DNA of 7,760 nt, from contig JAICHN010000251.1 in NCBI GenBank assembly GCA_025924845.1, positions 1 to 7,760 of the forward strand. Direction: 5' to 3'. The position numbers were made by a program, and so were the translations under genes. Numbering within the stretch: position 1 is the stretch's first letter; each line of letters starts with the position of its first letter. Positions 6,841 through 7,760 of the stretch are shown here, in pieces. This DNA is from Chloroflexota bacterium (GTDB lineage: Bacteria; Chloroflexota; UBA5177; JANWHV01). Below the pieces are notes generated by a model. That model was not told where the DNA came from. It searched no databases and saw only the letters and a list, made by a program, of their open reading frames with translations.

Positions 6841-7659
6841 ATGGAGGAACAATCCCAAGCAGTCCCGCCCCGCGATTGGCACATTCCGGCCTGGCGATAC
6901 GCGCCGCAATCCCTCTTTACCCTCAAGGATCGCGTTACCCTGATCACCGGGGCGGCCTCCGGCCTGGGCCGCGCCGTTGCCCTGGGCCTCGATGCCTTTG
7001 GCGCCCAGCTCGTGCTCGCCGACCGCAATGCCGAGGGCCTCGCCGCCGTCAGCGCCGCCCTGACCAACCCCGCCCTGGTCCTGGAGACGGATGTGAGTGA
7101 TCCCTTGCAAGTCACCGCCATGCTCGAGGCGGCGCTTCGGCGCTTCGGCCGCCTCGATGTCGGCGTGCTTATGCCGGGTACGAACGTACGTAAGCCCGCC
7201 CTGGATCTGACGGATAGCGAGTGGGATCGGGTGATCGATCTGAATTTGACTGCTATGTTCCAGTCGGCGCGCGAGGTAGGGCGCGTCATGGTCGAGCAAG
7301 GGAGCGGCAGCATGATCCTGATGGCGTCGGCCCGGGCCCTGACCGGCGGCCGAACCCACGCTGCCTATTCGGCGAGCAAGGCGGGCGTCATCGGCATGAT
7401 GCGCTGCCTGGCCATGGAGTGGGCTCCACGGGTACGGGTCAACGCCCTGGCGCCGGGCTACATGGCGACACCCCTGGTCCAGCAAATCGCGGACGACCCG
7501 GTATGGTGGAAGGCGACTCAGGATCTGCATGCCCTGGGCCGGGTGGGCGATCCGGAAGAGATAGTTGGTCCCACTGTCTTTCTCGCCTCGGACGCCTCCT
7601 CATTCATCACCGGAACCGTGCTCACCGTGGATGGCGGCTGGACCGCCGGGGCGCCCTAA
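6841..7659 (+). CDS. Classical short-chain dehydrogenase/reductase (SDR)
   Basis: A 272-residue cytoplasmic NAD(P)-dependent oxidoreductase. The Rossmann motif TGAASGLG is at 36-43, with Asp61 at the end of strand 2 (LVLADRN), which favours NAD(H). The catalytic set is intact: Asn135, Ser163, Tyr176 and Lys180 (YSASK). 'APGYMATPL' (204-212) and 'DGGW' near the C-terminus are typical of gluconate-5-dehydrogenase-like and 3-oxoacyl-reductase-like SDRs. Two oddities: the usual NNAG is replaced by LMPG (110-113), and about 25 residues precede the usual 'LFxLKDRV' start. A perfect AGGAGGT eight bases upstream of the ATG overlaps the stop of the permease gene, so it is in the same operon. The substrate is unknown. 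Being in a transporter operon suggests it acts on the imported compound or its product, but this is inference. Confidence 0.92.
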   Translation: MEEQSQAVPPRDWHIPAWRYAPQSLFTLKDRVTLITGAASGLGRAVALGLDAFGAQLVLADRNAEGLAAVSAALTNPALVLETDVSDPLQVTAMLEAALRRFGRLDVGVLMPGTNVRKPALDLTDSEWDRVIDLNLTAMFQSAREVGRVMVEQGSGSMILMASARALTGGRTHAAYSASKAGVIGMMRCLAMEWAPRVRVNALAPGYMATPLVQQIADDPVWWKATQDLHALGRVGDPEEIVGPTVFLASDASSFITGTVLTVDGGWTAGAP

Positions 7660-7716
7660 CTCCCTGCCCCGTATTCCCGCCGCGGATGCAGCCGAGGCAG
7701 CCCGGTCCCGCTTCAC

Positions 7717-7741
7717 GGCAGGGCGGTTTGCCGCCTTTGCC
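7717..7741 (+). other. Hairpin after the SDR gene, possible weak terminator
   Basis: GGCGG (7722-7726) and CCGCC (7731-7735) pair around the loop TTTG, and an outer stem GGCA (7717-7720) with TGCC (7738-7741) extends it past small bulges. Only a short T stretch follows the inner stem, so termination would be weak or partial. It lies 57 bases after the SDR stop. Whether the operon goes on, for example into ATPase genes, cannot be seen. Confidence 0.35.
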
Positions 7742-7752
7742 AAAGCGCTTAA
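7742..7752. promoter_or_regulatory. Possible LacI-family operator core
   Basis: AAGCGCTT (7743-7750) is an 8-base palindrome with a central CG, within the wider AAAGCGCTTAA. LacI/CcpA-family operators share a core of this form. The flanks (gcc and cc) do not extend the symmetry, and the match is short enough to be chance. It sits near the right edge, where it would be upstream of any gene that follows. Confidence 0.2.
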
Positions 7753-7760
7753 CCTGGAGT

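Noticed and set aside
6598..7530. 310-codon open frame antisense to the second permease and the SDR
   Set aside because: It spans the boundary of two well-supported plus-strand genes and its sequence shows no recognisable family.

Overview
This 7,760-base window is a GC-rich bacterial segment with well-spaced Shine-Dalgarno sites and tight gene packing. The best guess for the host is a Chloroflexota (Chloroflexi) member or a similar GC-rich environmental bacterium. That guess rests on the SARP/BTAD-like regulator, the family-5 solute-binding transporter, the S9 peptidase and a cluster of 'GTAGGGGCACC' hairpin repeats of a kind I associate with such genomes. No rRNA or protein marker here fixes the taxonomy, so the assignment is an inference.

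Layout from left to right. Bases 1-446 (minus strand) hold the N-terminal 148 residues of a transcriptional regulator that runs off the left edge, with a good promoter about 200 bases upstream of its start. Bases 715-957 hold five imperfect copies of a short hairpin-forming repeat: two in one orientation, then three tandem 41-base units in the other. Bases 978-2984 (minus) encode a 668-residue S9-family serine peptidase with a beta-propeller and an alpha/beta-hydrolase domain and an intact Ser-Asp-His triad. A 234-base divergent intergenic region follows, with a TTGACA promoter element embedded in an inverted repeat. From 3219 the plus strand carries an operon: a family-5 extracellular solute-binding protein, a DppB-type permease, a DppC-type permease and a classical short-chain dehydrogenase/reductase (SDR). 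A perfect 26-base palindrome sits between the binding-protein gene and the first permease gene. The last 100 bases hold a hairpin and a possible LacI-type operator core.

How the genes may work together. The binding protein captures a peptide or another family-5 ligand such as an oligosaccharide outside the cell, and the two permeases form the membrane channel. The ATPase subunits normally paired with them are not in the window. The divergent cytoplasmic S9 peptidase would suit trimming of imported peptides, and the SDR would oxidise or reduce a small molecule, possibly the imported compound or its product. The peptidase points to peptides and the SDR to a sugar or hydroxy compound, so the substrate is open.

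I did not find a clearly novel system. The points most worth a second look are the missing lipobox cysteine in the binding protein, the perfect palindrome inside the operon, the dyad over the divergent promoter, the inverted hairpin-repeat cluster, and the SDR with an altered NNAG motif linked to a transporter operon.
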